From Natrialbaceae archaeon (lineage in GTDB: Archaea; Halobacteriota; Halobacteria; Halobacteriales; Natrialbaceae), in NCBI GenBank assembly GCA_003552885.1, contig PUPA01000009.1, forward strand, positions 1 through 5,615: DNA of 5,615 bases. The letters are read 5' to 3'. The notes under the pieces are model-generated. The model had not been told where the DNA came from, did not search any database, and worked only from the letters and a program-made list of their open reading frames with translations. This document shows positions 4,785 to 5,615 of the stretch, one piece after another; position 1 is the first letter of the stretch, and each line of letters starts with the position of its first letter. The translations under genes were made by a program, and so were the position numbers.

Positions 4785-5225
4785 ATGGATCTGCTGTACC
4801 TGCTCGCCGTCGTCGGTCACGTCCTCGCAGCGGTGATCCTGGCCGGCTCGACGGTGATGATGGCGCTCGTCGTCGTGCCGGCGATCGGGCGCGGCCGGCT
4901 CTCGGCGGACGCGGTCCGCTCTATCGGACAGGGGTTCGCGGTCCTGACTGCCGTCTCCGGAACGGCGGTCATCCTGACCGGGATCTACCTCACCTCCGTT
5001 CGGTACACGCTGACGGCCCTGCTGACGACCGGCTCGGGCCGGCTCGTGCTCGCCTCGATCGGCTCGTGGGTCCTGCTCGCCGCGTTCCTGGCCGTCGGCA
5101 CCAACCGGCTGGCCCGCCACGTCGCCGTCGGCGATCCACTGGAGGCCGCCGCCCGGAGCCGACGGTGGTACGAGCTCGCCCTCGCGGTCGCGGCCGTCGG
5201 GATCGTGATGGGCGCAACCGTCTGA
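4785..5225 (+). CDS. Four-helix integral membrane protein, CopD-like
   Basis: The 146-residue protein is almost all membrane: predicted helices at about 4-33, 49-71, 86-106 and 128-146. The loops after helix 1 (GRGRLSADAVRS) and after helix 3 (NRLARHVAVGDPLEAAARSRR) are the arginine-rich ones, so by the positive-inside rule both termini would face outside. Helix 1 begins VVGHVLAAVILAGSTVMMALVVVPAI, with H12 followed by a small-residue stretch and a VVPAI end. This resembles the opening of CopD-like and related small four-helix membrane proteins, some of which bind copper or haem through such a histidine. I cannot show metal or haem binding: H12 and H112 are the only histidines. No signal peptide separate from helix 1 is seen. 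The ATG at 4785 fits the TATA spacing. The gene is divergent from the ATP-grasp ligase and converges on aconitase, 26 nt apart. The CopD name is tentative. Confidence 0.75.
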   Translation: MDLLYLLAVVGHVLAAVILAGSTVMMALVVVPAIGRGRLSADAVRSIGQGFAVLTAVSGTAVILTGIYLTSVRYTLTALLTTGSGRLVLASIGSWVLLAAFLAVGTNRLARHVAVGDPLEAAARSRRWYELALAVAAVGIVMGATV

Positions 5226-5251
5226 TCCCGGCCGCGAGCCGGACCGGATCG

Positions 5252-5615
5252 TCACCCGTCGGTCAACAGCCGGCGTAACACGTAGTGGAGGACGCCGCCG
5301 TGTTCGACGTAGTCGACGGCCGCGGGGGTCGTGACCCGTGCGGTGACCTCGAACTCGGTCCGCCCGCCCGCCTCGTCCTCGGCGATCACGGTCAGCGCCG
5401 CCCCGGGTTCGAGGCCGTCCGCTAGCCCCTCGATCGTGAACCGCTCGGAGCCGTCGAGGCCGAGTTCCCTCCAGCCCTCGCCCGCCCGGAACTGCAGGGG
5501 CAAGACGCCCATCCCGACCAGGTTGTCCCGGTAGATGCGCTCGTAGCTCTCGGCGATGGTGGCCTCGACGCCGAGCAGGGCCGTCCCCTTGGCCGCCCAG
5601 TCGCGGCTCGAGCCG
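5252..5615 (-). CDS. acnA: Aconitate hydratase, AcnA/IRP1 type (C-terminal part)
   Basis: Only the last 120 residues lie in the window; the gene runs off the right edge, which is its 5' side. Reading inward from the edge, the protein begins GSSRDWAAKGTALLGVEATI, then AESYERIYRDNLVGMGVLPLQF. This is the hallmark of the swivelling domain 4 of aconitase. The GSSR motif carries the active-site serine and arginine that act on citrate/isocitrate. The GSSRDWAAKG form matches AcnA/IRP1-type enzymes; mitochondrial-type aconitases have GSSREHAA instead. The iron-sulfur cluster cysteines are outside the window. The enzyme interconverts citrate and isocitrate in the TCA cycle in the cytoplasm. The C-terminus ends at TGA (5252-5254) after YVEHGGVLHYVLRRLLTDG, a normal aconitase ending, so the 3' end is intact. 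It converges on the membrane-protein gene. Confidence 0.95.
   Translation of the reverse strand, partial: GSSRDWAAKGTALLGVEATIAESYERIYRDNLVGMGVLPLQFRAGEGWRELGLDGSERFTIEGLADGLEPGAALTVIAEDEAGGRTEFEVTARVTTPAAVDYVEHGGVLHYVLRRLLTDG

Noticed and set aside
5228..5242. CCGGC-CGCGA-GCCGG hairpin between the converging membrane-protein and aconitase genes
   Set aside because: A 5-bp stem without a T run is not convincing as a terminator, and such stems are common in GC-rich DNA.
4710..5255. Extension of the ATP-grasp frame through the membrane-protein gene
   Set aside because: The extension is antisense to a clear membrane protein, is R/G/D-rich, and passes through the promoter region. The ATG at 4709 fits the domain.

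Overview
This window looks like a piece of haloarchaeal chromosome. It is GC-rich, and its predicted proteins are acidic and low in lysine (D/E-rich, with acidic tails). Several genes appear leaderless, with an A/T-rich box about 26-28 nt before the start codon, which is typical of Halobacteria. The tetranucleotide CTAG occurs only three times, a depletion seen in many haloarchaea. I cannot assign a genus. No tRNA, rRNA, CRISPR array, insertion sequence or phage gene is visible.

Layout from left to right. The first block is on the minus strand: ogg (OGG1-like 8-oxoguanine DNA glycosylase, 950-1828), a bifunctional-nuclease (DUF151) protein (301-759), and hisE (16-300). The DUF151 stop codon touches the hisE start codon, and the hisE Shine-Dalgarno sequence lies inside the last DUF151 codons, so these two are a translationally coupled pair. 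A GGGAGGG at the left edge suggests the operon continues outside the window. Divergent from ogg is a leaderless DUF555 gene (1986-2411, plus). It converges on a small UPF0058 gene (2462-2701, minus). A 312-nt spacer rich in short palindromes then leads to a classical short-chain dehydrogenase/reductase (3014-3793, plus). This converges on a RimK-like ATP-grasp ligase (3828-4709, minus). The ligase is back-to-back, 75 nt apart, with a four-helix membrane protein resembling the CopD family (4785-5225, plus). The window closes with the C-terminal part of an AcnA/IRP1-type aconitate hydratase (5252-5615, minus, 5' end outside).

The genes do not form one pathway. HisE (histidine biosynthesis), Ogg (oxidative base repair) and aconitase (TCA cycle) are housekeeping. 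DUF151, DUF555, UPF0058, the SDR, the ATP-grasp ligase and the membrane protein have no assignable substrate. I see no obvious new defence or mobile system. The points most worth a second look are the DUF151-hisE coupling, the substituted base-contact residue in Ogg, the dyad between the two divergent promoters at 4731-4761, and the low-GC patch around UPF0058 with its strong AT promoter and palindromic spacer.
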